Source of the DNA: Enterobacteriaceae bacterium RIT691 | GTDB taxonomy: Bacteria > Pseudomonadota > Gammaproteobacteria > Enterobacterales > Enterobacteriaceae | Assembly (NCBI GenBank): GCA_009668205.1 | Contig: WJYM01000002.1 | Span: 310,001 to 374,000, forward strand | DNA length: 64,000 nt | Direction: 5' to 3' | Shown: positions 48,557-57,642 of the stretch, piece after piece | Numbering within the stretch: the first letter of the stretch is position 1 | Layout: each line of letters starts with the position of its first letter | Position numbers and translations under genes: made by a program | The notes under the pieces: generated by a model | Told to the model about the DNA's origin: nothing | Seen by the model: only the letters and a program-made list of their open reading frames with translations | Database searches by the model: none

Positions 48557-49185
48557 GTTGTCCACTCGTTTCGTAATGCCTGATGATGCAACTGCAGCCA
48601 TTGCAGTGCGATGACAGAGGCTGCGTTATCGATTTTCCCCTCTTCCACCCAGCGGTACGCCTGTTCCCTGCTTACCACGTGAACCCGAATGTCTTCGTGT
48701 TCATCTGCCAGACCGTGGATCCCTTTTGCGGTCGTGGCGTCCACTTCACCCACATACACCGATGAGCGCTCGCTGGTGCCGCCCGGGCTTGCCAGGTAGC
48801 TGAGCATTTTCTTCACCCGCCCAACGGTAAGTCCGGCTTCTTCAATGGCTTCACGACGCGCCACCTCTTCCGGGCTTTCCCCTTCCTCAATCATGCCTGC
48901 GACCATTTCCATCAGCCACGGGCTGTCGCTGGTGTCGAATGCGGCAATGCGAATCTGCTCGACCAGCACGACTTCATCACGCACTGGGTCAAAGGGTAGC
49001 AAGACTGCAGCATGCCCGCGCTCAAAAATTTCACGACGGACTTCACCGCTCATTTCACCGTTAAATAAACGGTGGCGGAAGCGGTAGAGATCCAGCGAAA
49101 AAAAACCGCTGTATAGCGTTTCACGTGCAATAATTTCTACATCATTTTTGCCGTACGTGACGACGGATTGTGATTTGTGGCTCAT
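48553..49185 (-). CDS. nudF: ADP-ribose pyrophosphatase NudF
   Basis: 210 residues (E. coli 209). Contains a complete Nudix box: G-x5-E-x7-REAIEEAG within [19 protein letters not shown]. It splits ADP-ribose to AMP and ribose 5-phosphate, with some activity on sugar nucleotides. First gene of the string reading to parE and divergent from tolC across 202 bp. Confidence 0.97.
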   Translation of the reverse strand: MSHKSQSVVTYGKNDVEIIARETLYSGFFSLDLYRFRHRLFNGEMSGEVRREIFERGHAAVLLPFDPVRDEVVLVEQIRIAAFDTSDSPWLMEMVAGMIEEGESPEEVARREAIEEAGLTVGRVKKMLSYLASPGGTSERSSVYVGEVDATTAKGIHGLADEHEDIRVHVVSREQAYRWVEEGKIDNAASVIALQWLQLHHQALRNEWTT

Positions 49186-49285
49186 CGGTGAACTCCTGGT
49201 GAGATCATGAGGAAATTATGGATTTCCGGCCCTTTTGACTACTGTTTTAATGATGCTGTGATAAATTGGTGCAAATTAACGCCAG

Positions 49286-49304
49286 ATGGCACGATACGCC
49301 AACT
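49286..49304 (+). promoter_or_regulatory. Marbox (MarA/SoxS/Rob site) of tolC
   Basis: ATGGCACGATACGCCAACT matches the marbox consensus AYnGCACnnWnnRYYAAAY at every fixed position but one. It lies about 84 bp before the tolC start, consistent with the marbox known upstream of E. coli tolC. Confidence 0.8.
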
Positions 49305-49387
49305 TTTCCGGCGGCCAGACTCTGGTACAATCGACGAATCTTTTTGAATTAGATCAGCGCTAAAATGCTTCACAACAAGGAATGCAA

Positions 49388-50875
49388 ATGAAGAAATTGC
49401 TCCCCATCCTTATCGGTCTAAGCCTGACGGGTTTCAGTGCGGTGAGCCAGGCTGAAAATCTGATGCAGGTTTATCAGCAGGCACGCTTAAGCAACCCAGA
49501 TCTGCGTAAATCTGCCGCCGATCGCGATGCTGCATTCGAGAAAATCAACGAAGCACGCAGTCCATTACTGCCTCAGCTCGGCTTAGGTGCAGATTACACC
49601 TACACCAACGGTTTTAAAGACAGCAACGGCGTCAACTCTAACGAGACCAGTGCTGCTCTGACATTAACGCAGACCATTTTTGACATGTCAAAATGGCGTG
49701 CTCTGACGTTGCAGGAAAAAACGGCGGGCATTCAGGATGTCACGTATCAAACCGATCAGCAAACCCTGATCCTGAACACCGCGACGGCCTACTTTAACGT
49801 ACTGAGCGCGATTGATTCCCTGTCCTTCGCTGAAGCACAGAAACAGGCCATTTATCGCCAGTTGGATCAGACCACTCAGCGTTTTAACGTGGGTCTGGTT
49901 GCCATTACCGACGTACAGAACGCCCGTTCACAGTACGACACTGTGCTGGCCGACGAAGTCACTGCCCGTAACAACCTGGATAACGCCGTTGAACAACTGC
50001 GTCAGGTGACTGGCAACTACTACCCGGAACTCGCGTCTCTGAACGTGGGTGGCTTCAAAACCGATAAGCCACAGGCCGTCAATGCGTTGCTGAAAGAAGC
50101 TGAAAACCGCAACCTGTCGCTGTTGCAGGCTCGCCTGAGCCAGGATTTGGCACGTGAGCAGATTCGCTACGCTGAAACCGGCCATATGCCTACCGTTGGC
50201 TTAACAGCCTCTACGGGCGTATCCGACACCAAGTATGACGGTAGCAATGCCACCAGCAGCCAGTATACCGACCGCAACATCGGACAAAATCAGATTGGCC
50301 TGAACTTCAGCCTGCCAATCTACAGCGGCGGTTCCGTCACTTCCCAGGTGAAACAGGCGCAGTACAACTTTGTTGGCGCAAGCGAGCAGCTGGAAAGCGC
50401 GCACCGCAACGTCGTACAGACCGTACGCTCTTCCTTTAACAACGTGAACGCCTCCATCAGCAGCGTCAATGCCTACAAACAGGCCGTGGTCTCTGCTCAG
50501 AGTTCGTTGGATGCGATGGAAGCCGGTTACCAGGTCGGTACCCGTACTATCGTTGACGTGTTGAATGCCACCACCACGTTGTATAACGCAAAGCAGCAGC
50601 TCTCCAGTGCTCGTTATAGCTACCTTATCAACCAGCTGAACATCAAGTCAGCGCTGGGTACGCTGAACGAAAATGATCTGCTGGCGCTGAACAACACGCT
50701 GGGTAAAGCCGTTCCGACTTCGCCTGAGTCCGTCGCGCCTGAAAACACACAGCAGGATGCAAATGCCGATGGTTACAACAGCAACAGCGCGGCCCCTACG
50801 GCTCAGCCTGCTGCACAACGTACCACCACCAGCAGCGCTTCAAGCAACAAAGGCAAGAATCCGTTCCAGAACTGA
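49388..50875 (+). CDS. tolC: Outer-membrane efflux channel TolC
   Basis: 495 residues from the ATG at 49388; the ATG at 49382 overlaps the AAGGAA ribosome site and is rejected. A Sec signal (KLLPILIGLSLTGFSAVSQA) precedes mature ENLMQVYQQ. Two homologous OEP repeats form the trimeric beta-barrel plus periplasmic alpha-barrel. TolC is the exit duct for AcrAB, MacAB and type I secretion. The C-terminal Ser/Thr/Ala-rich tail is longer and different from E. coli. Confidence 0.98.
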   Translation: MKKLLPILIGLSLTGFSAVSQAENLMQVYQQARLSNPDLRKSAADRDAAFEKINEARSPLLPQLGLGADYTYTNGFKDSNGVNSNETSAALTLTQTIFDMSKWRALTLQEKTAGIQDVTYQTDQQTLILNTATAYFNVLSAIDSLSFAEAQKQAIYRQLDQTTQRFNVGLVAITDVQNARSQYDTVLADEVTARNNLDNAVEQLRQVTGNYYPELASLNVGGFKTDKPQAVNALLKEAENRNLSLLQARLSQDLAREQIRYAETGHMPTVGLTASTGVSDTKYDGSNATSSQYTDRNIGQNQIGLNFSLPIYSGGSVTSQVKQAQYNFVGASEQLESAHRNVVQTVRSSFNNVNASISSVNAYKQAVVSAQSSLDAMEAGYQVGTRTIVDVLNATTTLYNAKQQLSSARYSYLINQLNIKSALGTLNENDLLALNNTLGKAVPTSPESVAPENTQQDANADGYNSNSAAPTAQPAAQRTTTSSASSNKGKNPFQN

Positions 50876-50885
50876 TTCAGCCCTC

Positions 50886-50943
50886 CCCAACGGCAGCCAT
50901 TGCCGTTGGGTGAATGTGACCGTGCCAGACTTTCTGGCACGGT
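50886..50943. other. Two perfect hairpins behind tolC
   Basis: CCCAACGGCA/TGCCGTTGGG (50886-50910) and ACCGTGCCAG/CTGGCACGGT (50919-50943) are both 10-bp perfect stems with 5-nt loops. Neither has a T-run, so they may protect tolC mRNA or act with Rho rather than serve as classical terminators. Confidence 0.7.
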
Positions 50944-51050
50944 GAACGTAAGGCAACGTAAAGATCCTCCCCACTCGCCGCTCATCGCTTCAATTTCAAC
51001 CACTCATCCACTATTCTGAGCGCTACCACTGGGTCCAGGATGAACTAAAC

Positions 51051-51713
51051 ATGAAACGGACAAAATCCATTAATCACGCTTCGTTCCGCAAGAACTGGGG
51101 CGCACGCCACCTGACGCCTGTCGCGCTGGCAATCACCGCCGTCTTTATGCTTTCCGGCTGTGAAAAAACTGACGAAACCGTCTCGCTTTATCAGAACGCG
51201 GATGACTGCTCTGCGGCCAATCCGGGCAAAAGTGCAGAATGCACCACCGCCTTCAACACTGCCCTGAAGGAAGCGGAACGCACCGCGCCGAAATACGCCA
51301 GCCGTGAAGACTGCGTGGCAGAATTTGGTGAAGGCCAATGCCAGCAGGCACCTGCTCAGGCCGGTATGGCACCAGAAAATCAGGCGCAGGCCCAAAGCAG
51401 CGGCAGCTTCTGGATGCCGCTGATGGCCGGTTACATGATGGGTCGTATGATGAGTGGCGGGATGCAACAGCAGCCGTTGTTCAGCTCGAAGAACCCGGCA
51501 AGCCCGGCTTACGGTCAATATACCGATGCCAGCGGCAAGGGGTATGGCGCAGCCCAGCCTGGCCGCACCATGAATGTGCCGAAAACCGCCATGGCCCCCA
51601 AACCCGCCACCACCTCCACCGTCACTCGTGGCGGTTTCGGTGAGTCTGTCGCCAAGCAATCCACCATGTCCCGCAGCGCGGCCGGAACCTCCACTCGCTC
51701 GATGGGCGGTTGA
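51051..51713 (+). CDS. ygiB: DUF1190 lipoprotein YgiB
   Basis: 220 residues. An unusually long basic N-region precedes a hydrophobic stretch ending in LSGC (Cys37), a lipobox. The mature part has a conserved Cys-containing start ([22 protein letters not shown]) and a Gly/Met/Gln-rich disordered tail. Function unknown; in E. coli tolC, ygiB and ygiC are part of one mar/rob/soxS-inducible operon. ygiC begins 5 nt after its stop. Confidence 0.94.
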   Translation: MKRTKSINHASFRKNWGARHLTPVALAITAVFMLSGCEKTDETVSLYQNADDCSAANPGKSAECTTAFNTALKEAERTAPKYASREDCVAEFGEGQCQQAPAQAGMAPENQAQAQSSGSFWMPLMAGYMMGRMMSGGMQQQPLFSSKNPASPAYGQYTDASGKGYGAAQPGRTMNVPKTAMAPKPATTSTVTRGGFGESVAKQSTMSRSAAGTSTRSMGG

Positions 51714-51718
51714 TCGCT

Positions 51719-52879
51719 ATGGAAAGAGTCAGCATTGTTGAACGCCCTGACTGGCGCGAAAAAGCCACGGAATACGGCTTTAATTTTCACACCATGTACG
51801 GCGAGCCGTACTGGAGTGAGGAAGCGTATTACAAACTGAGCTTAGCGCAGGTCGAAAAGCTGGAAGAGGTCACCGCTGAGCTGCACCAGATGTGCCTGAA
51901 GGTCGTCGAACGCGTTGTTGCCAGCGATGAGCTGATGGCAAAGTTCCGCATCCCGAAACACACCTGGGGCTTTGTACGTCAGTCGTGGGCCAGCCGCCAG
52001 CCATCACTCTATTCCCGCCTTGATTTGGCATGGGACGGGATCGGCGAACCTAAGCTGCTGGAAAACAACGCCGATACCCCCACCTCACTGTATGAAGCCG
52101 CCTTCTTTCAGTGGATTTGGCTGGAAGATCAGCAAAATGCCGGCCAGCTGCCCGCCACTAGCGATCAGTTCAACAGCCTGCAGGAAAAGCTGATTGAACG
52201 TTTCGGTGAGCTGCGCGAGCAGCACGGGTTCAATCTGCTGCACTTCGCCTGCTGTCGCGACACGGTGGAAGATCGCGGTACCGTGCAGTATCTGCAGGAT
52301 TGTGCGAACGAAGCGGGTGTCGCCAGCGAGTTCCTCTTCATAGAAGACATTGGTCTTGGTGAGAAAGGTCAGTTTACCGATCTGCAGGATCAGGTGATCA
52401 GCAATCTGTTCAAGCTCTACCCGTGGGAATACATGCTGCGTGAAATGTTCTCCACCAAGCTGGAAGACGCCGGTGTTCGCTGGCTGGAACCCGCCTGGAA
52501 GAGCATCATCTCCAACAAAGCGCTGCTGCCGATGCTCTGGGAAATGTTCCCGGACCATCCGAACCTGTTGCCCGCCTATTTTGCAGAAGACCACTATCCG
52601 GAAATGGCAAAATATGTCATGAAGCCGATCTTCTCCCGCGAAGGCGCAAACATTTCGATCGTGGAAAACGGAAAAGTACTGGAAGCCGTGGAAGGGCCTT
52701 ACGGTGAAGAAGGGATGATCGTCCAGCAGTTCTGTGAGCTGCCAAAATTTGGCGATAGCTATACGCTGATAGGCAGCTGGCTTATCAACGACCAGCCTGC
52801 CGGGATAGGCATTCGCGAAGACCGTGCCTTGATAACCCAGGATCTGTCACGCTTCTATCCGCATATTTTTGTGGAGTGA
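51719..52879 (+). CDS. ygiC: Glutathionylspermidine synthase-like ATP-grasp protein YgiC
   Basis: 386 residues from the ATG at 51719 (a TTG at 51710 is not needed), the same as E. coli. It corresponds to the synthetase half of Gss, with the region [20 protein letters not shown] followed by [13 protein letters not shown] and the ATP-site segment [13 protein letters not shown]. No glutathionylspermidine synthesis has been shown for YgiC in E. coli, so its substrate is open. It is translated directly after ygiB. Confidence 0.94.
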   Translation: MERVSIVERPDWREKATEYGFNFHTMYGEPYWSEEAYYKLSLAQVEKLEEVTAELHQMCLKVVERVVASDELMAKFRIPKHTWGFVRQSWASRQPSLYSRLDLAWDGIGEPKLLENNADTPTSLYEAAFFQWIWLEDQQNAGQLPATSDQFNSLQEKLIERFGELREQHGFNLLHFACCRDTVEDRGTVQYLQDCANEAGVASEFLFIEDIGLGEKGQFTDLQDQVISNLFKLYPWEYMLREMFSTKLEDAGVRWLEPAWKSIISNKALLPMLWEMFPDHPNLLPAYFAEDHYPEMAKYVMKPIFSREGANISIVENGKVLEAVEGPYGEEGMIVQQFCELPKFGDSYTLIGSWLINDQPAGIGIREDRALITQDLSRFYPHIFVE

Positions 52880-52891
52880 TATTTCAAGACT

Positions 52892-52963
52892 GCCCGGCGA
52901 CACGTTGTTTGCCGGGCCTATGGCTTGATTTTGTAGGCCCGGTAAGCGCAGCGCCACCGGGCA
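52892..52963. repeat. Pair of REP elements behind ygiC
   Basis: GCCCGGC-N-GCCGGGC at 52892-52917 and TGTAGGCCCGGTAAGCGCAG continuing to CCACCGGGCA (52932-52963) are two inverted REP units of the classical enterobacterial type, distinct from the CCCTCTCC family elsewhere in the window. They separate the convergent genes ygiC and ygiD. Confidence 0.85.
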
Positions 52964-52972
52964 ATTTAGCGA

Positions 52973-53761
52973 TTAACCCACCAGAATCGACAACATACTC
53001 AAACTGCCCATTTCGATGCCATCAGTCGGCAGCGTAATTGGCTCTTCGCCATCCCACGCACCCAACGCATACAGCAGCGGTAAATAGTGATCCGCCGTCG
53101 GGTTAGAGAGCGAACCTCCTTCATGCTCCAGATAATTCACCAGCGGATGCTGTTCCGTTGGCCCCTTCCAGCTGAGATTGGCTTTCACAAATTCGTTGAA
53201 GGAGGTTGCCCACGGGTACGGCGTATTTTCACCGTGCCAACGTGCGGTACGCAGGTTATGCACCACGTTGCCGCTGGCCACCAACATAATGCCTTCATCA
53301 CGAAGCGATGCCAGTTTACGCCCCATTTCCAGATGCCATGCCGCCGGTTTGGTGCTGTCGATACTGAGCTGGACCATCGGAATATCCGCATCCGGATACA
53401 TCTTGATCAGGACACCCCAGGAACCGTGATCGAAACCCCACGCTTCTTTATCCAGGGCAACCGGCACCGGAGCCAGTAAGTCGACCAGGCGCTGCGCCAG
53501 TTCAGGCGAGCCAGGAGCCGGATAATGCGTGTCGTAAAGCGCCTGCGGAAAACCACCGAAATCGTGAATGGTTTTCGGTGCTTCCATCGCCGTGACGCCC
53601 GTCCCACGGGTAAACCAGTGCGCGGAGACAGCAACAATCGCTTTCGGGCGCGGCAATGTTTCACCAAGCTTCCGCCAGGCGCGGGTGTACACGTTATCTT
53701 CCAGCACGTTCATCGGACTACCGTGACCCAAAAACAGTGCTGGCATACGGGAAGAAGACAT
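52973..53761 (-). CDS. ygiD: 4,5-DOPA dioxygenase extradiol-like protein YgiD
   Basis: 262 residues (E. coli 271). LigB-type class III extradiol dioxygenase fold with metal-ligand His in FLGHGSPMN and AVSAHWFTRG and the conserved VVHNLR. E. coli YgiD opens the DOPA ring. Divergent from zupT with 195 bp between the starts. Confidence 0.94.
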   Translation of the reverse strand: MSSSRMPALFLGHGSPMNVLEDNVYTRAWRKLGETLPRPKAIVAVSAHWFTRGTGVTAMEAPKTIHDFGGFPQALYDTHYPAPGSPELAQRLVDLLAPVPVALDKEAWGFDHGSWGVLIKMYPDADIPMVQLSIDSTKPAAWHLEMGRKLASLRDEGIMLVASGNVVHNLRTARWHGENTPYPWATSFNEFVKANLSWKGPTEQHPLVNYLEHEGGSLSNPTADHYLPLLYALGAWDGEEPITLPTDGIEMGSLSMLSILVG

Positions 53762-53928
53762 GATGATATCCTTACAGGAACAGTCGATTTGATGGTCTTA
53801 CATTACGCGGTTTCTGACGGCGATGAACTCAGATAAGCATGATGAAGATCATCAGGAAATTTGAATGTAAGGACACGTAAAAGCTGCGCGGCGCTCTCGC
53901 TTTCACCCTACGCGCACTTTAATATAAA

Positions 53929-53943
53929 TGATAATTATTATCA
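53929..53943. promoter_or_regulatory. Perfect Fur-type palindrome at zupT
   Basis: TGATAAT-T-ATTATCA is a perfect 7-1-7 Fur box, ending only 13 bp before the zupT ATG and overlapping the sequence upstream of the AAAGGAG ribosome site. Binding would block either transcription elongation or initiation very close to the gene. Confidence 0.75.
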
Positions 53944-53956
53944 TAAAGGAGTTTCC

Positions 53957-54730
53957 ATGTCGGTCCCTTTGATCCTGACGTTGCTTGCCGGTGGCGCCAC
54001 CTTCATCGGCGCGATACTTGGCGTTATTGGCCAGAGACCTTCTAACCGGGTGTTAGCATTTTCCCTCGGCTTTGCCGCCGGGATCATGTTGCTGATTTCG
54101 CTGATGGAAATGTTGCCTGCCGCCCTGGGTACCGAAGGCATGTCTCCCGTGCTGGGCTACGGAATGTTTGTTGTCGGGCTGCTGGGGTATTTTGGGCTCG
54201 ACAGAATGCTGCCCCATGCGCATCCACAGGATCTGATGCAGGGCGATAAAGCCGTGATGCCACGTAATCTTCGCCGCACGGCGGTTTTGCTCACGCTCGG
54301 CATCAGCCTGCACAACTTCCCGGAAGGGATCGCCACCTATGTCACTGCCAGCAGTAATCTGGAGCTGGGTTTTGGCATCGCGCTGGCCGTGGCATTGCAC
54401 AATATTCCTGAAGGTCTGGCCGTGGCCGGGCCGGTGTATGCGGCAACGGGCTCCAGGCGTAAAGCCATTTTCTGGGCCGGGATTTCGGGTATGGCGGAAA
54501 TTCTGGGGGGCGTGCTGGCGTGGCTCATCCTCGGGTCGCTGGTGTCCCCGGTGGTGATGGCAGCCATCATGGCAGCCGTCGCCGGGATCATGGTGGCGCT
54601 GTCAGTCGATGAGCTCATGCCGCTTGCTAAAGAGATAGACCCACATAGCAATCCAAGCTATGGCGTGCTGTGCGGGATGTCGGTCATGGGCTTGAGTCTA
54701 GTGCTGCTGCAGACGATGGAATTGGCTTGA
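53957..54730 (+). CDS. zupT: Zinc/iron/manganese importer ZupT (ZIP family)
   Basis: 257 residues from the ATG at 53957 (AAAGGAG upstream), the same as E. coli; a longer frame to 53861 is rejected. Eight predicted membrane helices with the paired ZIP metal motifs [11 protein letters not shown] and [13 protein letters not shown], and a His-rich cytoplasmic loop ([11 protein letters not shown]). It imports Zn(II), Fe(II), Mn(II) and Co(II). Confidence 0.97.
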   Translation: MSVPLILTLLAGGATFIGAILGVIGQRPSNRVLAFSLGFAAGIMLLISLMEMLPAALGTEGMSPVLGYGMFVVGLLGYFGLDRMLPHAHPQDLMQGDKAVMPRNLRRTAVLLTLGISLHNFPEGIATYVTASSNLELGFGIALAVALHNIPEGLAVAGPVYAATGSRRKAIFWAGISGMAEILGGVLAWLILGSLVSPVVMAAIMAAVAGIMVALSVDELMPLAKEIDPHSNPSYGVLCGMSVMGLSLVLLQTMELA

Positions 54731-54750
54731 GACGCGCGGTTGCCCGCAAA

Positions 54751-54782
54751 CAAAAACGCCGGGATTTTCCCGGCGTTTCTCT
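54751..54782. terminator. Bidirectional terminator between zupT and ribB
   Basis: AAACGCCGGG and CCCGGCGTTT form a 10-bp stem with a 5-nt loop. A-run and T-run flank it, so it can terminate zupT and, on the other strand, ribB. Confidence 0.85.
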
Positions 54783-54800
54783 GTTCAGCACTCGTTGAAC

Positions 54801-55454
54801 TTAGCTGGCCTTACGTTCGTGCTTTTGGCGATATTCCACCAGATCTTCGATCGTCACAACAGGCATGTTGTGTTCAGCCGCAAACTTGATGCACTCCGGC
54901 GCGCGCGCCATGGTGCCGTCATCGTTGGTCAGTTCACACAGGACGCCTGCTGGCTTAAAGCCTGCCAACGTCACCAGGTCAATAGTGGCTTCGGTATGGC
55001 CACCGCGAGTCAACACACCGCCTGCCTGGGCGCGCAGAGGGAACACGTGGCCAGGACGATGCAGGTCAGACGGTTTCGCACCATCGGCAATGGCGGCGCG
55101 AACGGTCGTCACACGGTCTGCCGCAGACACACCGGTGGTCACGCCGTGCGCGGCTTCGATGGTCACGGTAAATCCGGTGCCGAAGGCGCTGGTGTTGTCC
55201 TCAACCATCATTGGAAGATCGAGCTGCTTACGACGTTCTTCGTTGATGCACAGGCACACAATGCCGCTGCCGTGACGAATAGTCAGCGCCATCTGCTCAA
55301 CGGTCATGGTTTCGGCGGCAAAGATCATGTCGCCTTCGTTTTCACGGTTTTCATCGTCGAGCACCATCACGCCGCGGCCTTCGCGCAGCGCAGCTAACGC
55401 GTGTTCCACACGTTCAAAAGCGGTACCAAAAGAGGAAAGTAGCGTCTGATTCAT
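54801..55454 (-). CDS. ribB: 3,4-dihydroxy-2-butanone 4-phosphate synthase
   Basis: 217 residues from the ATG at 55454, the same as E. coli. Metal/acid motifs [16 protein letters not shown] and RGGHTEA are all present. It makes the four-carbon precursor of riboflavin from ribulose 5-phosphate. Controlled by the FMN riboswitch in its leader. Confidence 0.97.
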   Translation of the reverse strand: MNQTLLSSFGTAFERVEHALAALREGRGVMVLDDENRENEGDMIFAAETMTVEQMALTIRHGSGIVCLCINEERRKQLDLPMMVEDNTSAFGTGFTVTIEAAHGVTTGVSAADRVTTVRAAIADGAKPSDLHRPGHVFPLRAQAGGVLTRGGHTEATIDLVTLAGFKPAGVLCELTNDDGTMARAPECIKFAAEHNMPVVTIEDLVEYRQKHERKAS

Positions 55455-55522
55455 GGTAAAAGACCTCATTAAAATTATGGTTACCAGAATCAGGGCAGTC
55501 TTAGGAGCGCCGGGTGAGCGGC

Positions 55523-55551
55523 AAAAAAATAACGTGAGCGGGCCTTGCCCG
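55523..55551 (-). terminator. Expression-platform hairpin of ribB leader
   Basis: CGGGC-AAG-GCCCG on the minus strand, followed 9 nt later by T7 (55529-55523). It could act as a terminator or pausing site controlled by the upstream riboswitch. Confidence 0.5.
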
Positions 55552-55557
55552 TAGATC

Positions 55558-55706
55558 GTTACTCTCTCCCATCCGGACTCTAACCGTCGGCCCCGGAATT
55601 ACACCGGATCTGCTGTCCTTCAAACCGAAGCCTGAAGCGCTCGCGGGCTTTCAACCTGAGTTGATTTACCGCCGGTGGGGAATTTCGCCCCGCCCTGAGA
55701 ATAAGC
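55558..55706 (-). ncRNA. FMN riboswitch (RFN element) of ribB
   Basis: The minus strand reads CTTATTCTCAGGGCGGGG at the 5' end, then CCCCACCGGCGGTAAAT, AGCCCGCGAGCG, AGCAGATCCGGTG, and CCGGGGCCGACGGTTAGAGT then CCGGATGGGAGAGAGTA at the 3' end. These are the conserved blocks of the RFN aptamer in the correct order. It represses ribB when FMN is plentiful. In E. coli the same leader accumulates as SroG RNA. Confidence 0.96.
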
Positions 55707-55828
55707 GGAATAACTATAACGCTAATGATAATTGTCGGCAATGCATAAGCTTCAAACATTTCTGGTTTATAGCCCCGGCAGAAGGCACTACAATAACCTG
55801 CAAAACCGACCAGATCAGGGAAACCGTA

Positions 55829-56119
55829 ATGATTGATCCGAAGAAAATTGAACAAATCGCCCGCCAGGTTCACGAGTCCATGCCTAAGGGGCTGCGCGAT
55901 TTGGGTGACGACGTTGAGAAGAAAGTGCGTCAGGTCCTGCAATCTCAGCTAACCCGTCTGGATCTGGTGAGCCGTGAAGAGTTTGATGTACAGACTCAGG
56001 TGCTGCTGCGCACCCGCGAAAAGCTCGCCCTGCTGGAACAGCGTCTGAACGAACTGGAAAATCGGGCGACGGCAACCACGTCCGCACCCGCCATACCGCC
56101 GGTTGACGAACAGCCATAA
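55829..56119 (+). CDS. ubiK: Ubiquinone biosynthesis accessory factor UbiK
   Basis: 96 residues from the ATG at 55829, the same as E. coli YqiC/UbiK. BMFP domain: an amphipathic N-terminal helix ([21 protein letters not shown]) and a C-terminal trimeric coiled coil ([17 protein letters not shown]). It helps aerobic ubiquinone synthesis with UbiJ. glgS and yqiJK, which follow in E. coli, are absent; hldE comes next. Confidence 0.95.
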   Translation: MIDPKKIEQIARQVHESMPKGLRDLGDDVEKKVRQVLQSQLTRLDLVSREEFDVQTQVLLRTREKLALLEQRLNELENRATATTSAPAIPPVDEQP

Positions 56120-56148
56120 AAAAACGGGCCATTTGGCCCGTTTTTTAT
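56118..56148. terminator. Bidirectional terminator between ubiK and hldE
   Basis: ACGGGCC (56124-56130) and GGCCCGT (56135-56141) with an ATTT loop, flanked by A-run and T-run. The hairpin serves the two convergent genes. Confidence 0.88.
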
Positions 56149-56161
56149 CTCAGAAAACCGC

Positions 56162-57595
56162 TTACTTTCCGCTGTCTTTCTGAATGCGCTTGATGATGTT
56201 GGTGGTCGACACCCCATCTTCAAAATTCAGCACCATCACTTCACCGCCGTTGGCCCACACTTCTTCGCTGCCCGCGATTTGCTCCGGTTTGTAGTCACCG
56301 CCCTTCACCAGCAGGTCTGGCAGAATGCCCGCAATCAGACGCTGTGGCGTGTCTTCTTCAAAAGAGACCACCCAGTCGACGGACTCCAACGCGCCCAGCA
56401 CAATCATACGCTGTTCAAGCGGATTCACCGGACGGGTTTCCCCTTTCAGGCGTTTGGTGGATGCATCGCTGTTCACCGCCACAATCAGGCGATCGCCAAG
56501 CTTACGCGCGTTAGCCAGATAAGAAACGTGGCCCGCGTGCAGAATGTCGAACACGCCGTTGGTCATCACCACTTTTTCGCCACGTTTACGCGCAGCGGTG
56601 ACAGCCTGTTTCAGCTCTGCTTCGCTCATCACGCCAAAACCGGTATCCGCACGACCACGCACCGCGTTTTCCAGCTCAATAGGTGAAACGGTAGACGTTC
56701 CCAATTTGCCCACAACCACACCGGCTGCCGCGTTCGCGAAGTAGCACGCTTCTTCCAGCGAATTGCCAGCGGCAAGCGTTGCCGCCAATACGCCAATCAC
56801 CGTGTCGCCTGCACCGGTAACGTCGTACACTTCCTGCGCCTGGGTTGGCATATGCAACGGCGTTTTGCCCGGCTGCAGCAGCGTCATGCCCTGTTCGGAA
56901 CGGGTCACCAGCAGTGCAGAGAGCTCAAAATCAGCGATCACTTTCATGCCGCGTTCAACGATTTCCGCTTCGCTTTTGCATTTGCCTGCCACCGCTTCAA
57001 ACTCGGACAGGTTTGGCGTCAGCAGCGTTGCGCCGCGATAGCGCTCGAAATCCGTCCCTTTCGGGTCGATCAGGACAGGAACGCCCGCGTTGCGCGCCAG
57101 CTGAATCATCGTCTGTACGCTTTCCAGCGCACCTTTCGCGTAATCAGACAGCACCAGCGCACCAATGTGGCCCAGCGCCTGCTGAATACGTTCGTGCATT
57201 GGCTGCGGATCCACTCCGGCGAAGCCTTCTTCAAAGTCCAGACGAATAAGCTGCTGGTTGCGGGAAAGCACGCGCAGTTTAGTGATAGTCGGATGCGTTG
57301 GCACGGAAACGAAGTCGCACTTCACGTTCACATCCGCCAGCGCTTTGCTGAGCGCGCGAGCCGCGTCATCAATGCCGGTCAGGCCAACCAGACGGGAGTT
57401 CGCGCCCAGAGAGGCGATGTTCATTGCCACGTTTGCCGCGCCGCCAGGGCGTTCTTCAATCGTATCCACCTTCACCACCGGGACCGGTGCTTCCGGAGAA
57501 ATGCGGCTGGTCGGGCCGTACCAGTAGCGGTCCAGCATCACATCGCCTACCACCATCACACCTGCACGTTCAAATTCTGGCAGCGTTACTTTCAT
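56162..57595 (-). CDS. hldE: Bifunctional heptose kinase / adenylyltransferase HldE
   Basis: 477 residues, the same as E. coli. N-terminal PfkB-type kinase (about 1-318; [15 protein letters not shown]) and C-terminal nucleotidyltransferase (about 344-477; [16 protein letters not shown]). It makes ADP-heptose for the lipopolysaccharide inner core. glnE lies 48 bp upstream in the same direction, as in E. coli. Confidence 0.98.
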   Translation of the reverse strand: MKVTLPEFERAGVMVVGDVMLDRYWYGPTSRISPEAPVPVVKVDTIEERPGGAANVAMNIASLGANSRLVGLTGIDDAARALSKALADVNVKCDFVSVPTHPTITKLRVLSRNQQLIRLDFEEGFAGVDPQPMHERIQQALGHIGALVLSDYAKGALESVQTMIQLARNAGVPVLIDPKGTDFERYRGATLLTPNLSEFEAVAGKCKSEAEIVERGMKVIADFELSALLVTRSEQGMTLLQPGKTPLHMPTQAQEVYDVTGAGDTVIGVLAATLAAGNSLEEACYFANAAAGVVVGKLGTSTVSPIELENAVRGRADTGFGVMSEAELKQAVTAARKRGEKVVMTNGVFDILHAGHVSYLANARKLGDRLIVAVNSDASTKRLKGETRPVNPLEQRMIVLGALESVDWVVSFEEDTPQRLIAGILPDLLVKGGDYKPEQIAGSEEVWANGGEVMVLNFEDGVSTTNIIKRIQKDSGK

Positions 57596-57642
57596 TCCAG
57601 ACTCCTGAAATATTCATCAATTGCGCGCGATAATAGCATAAT

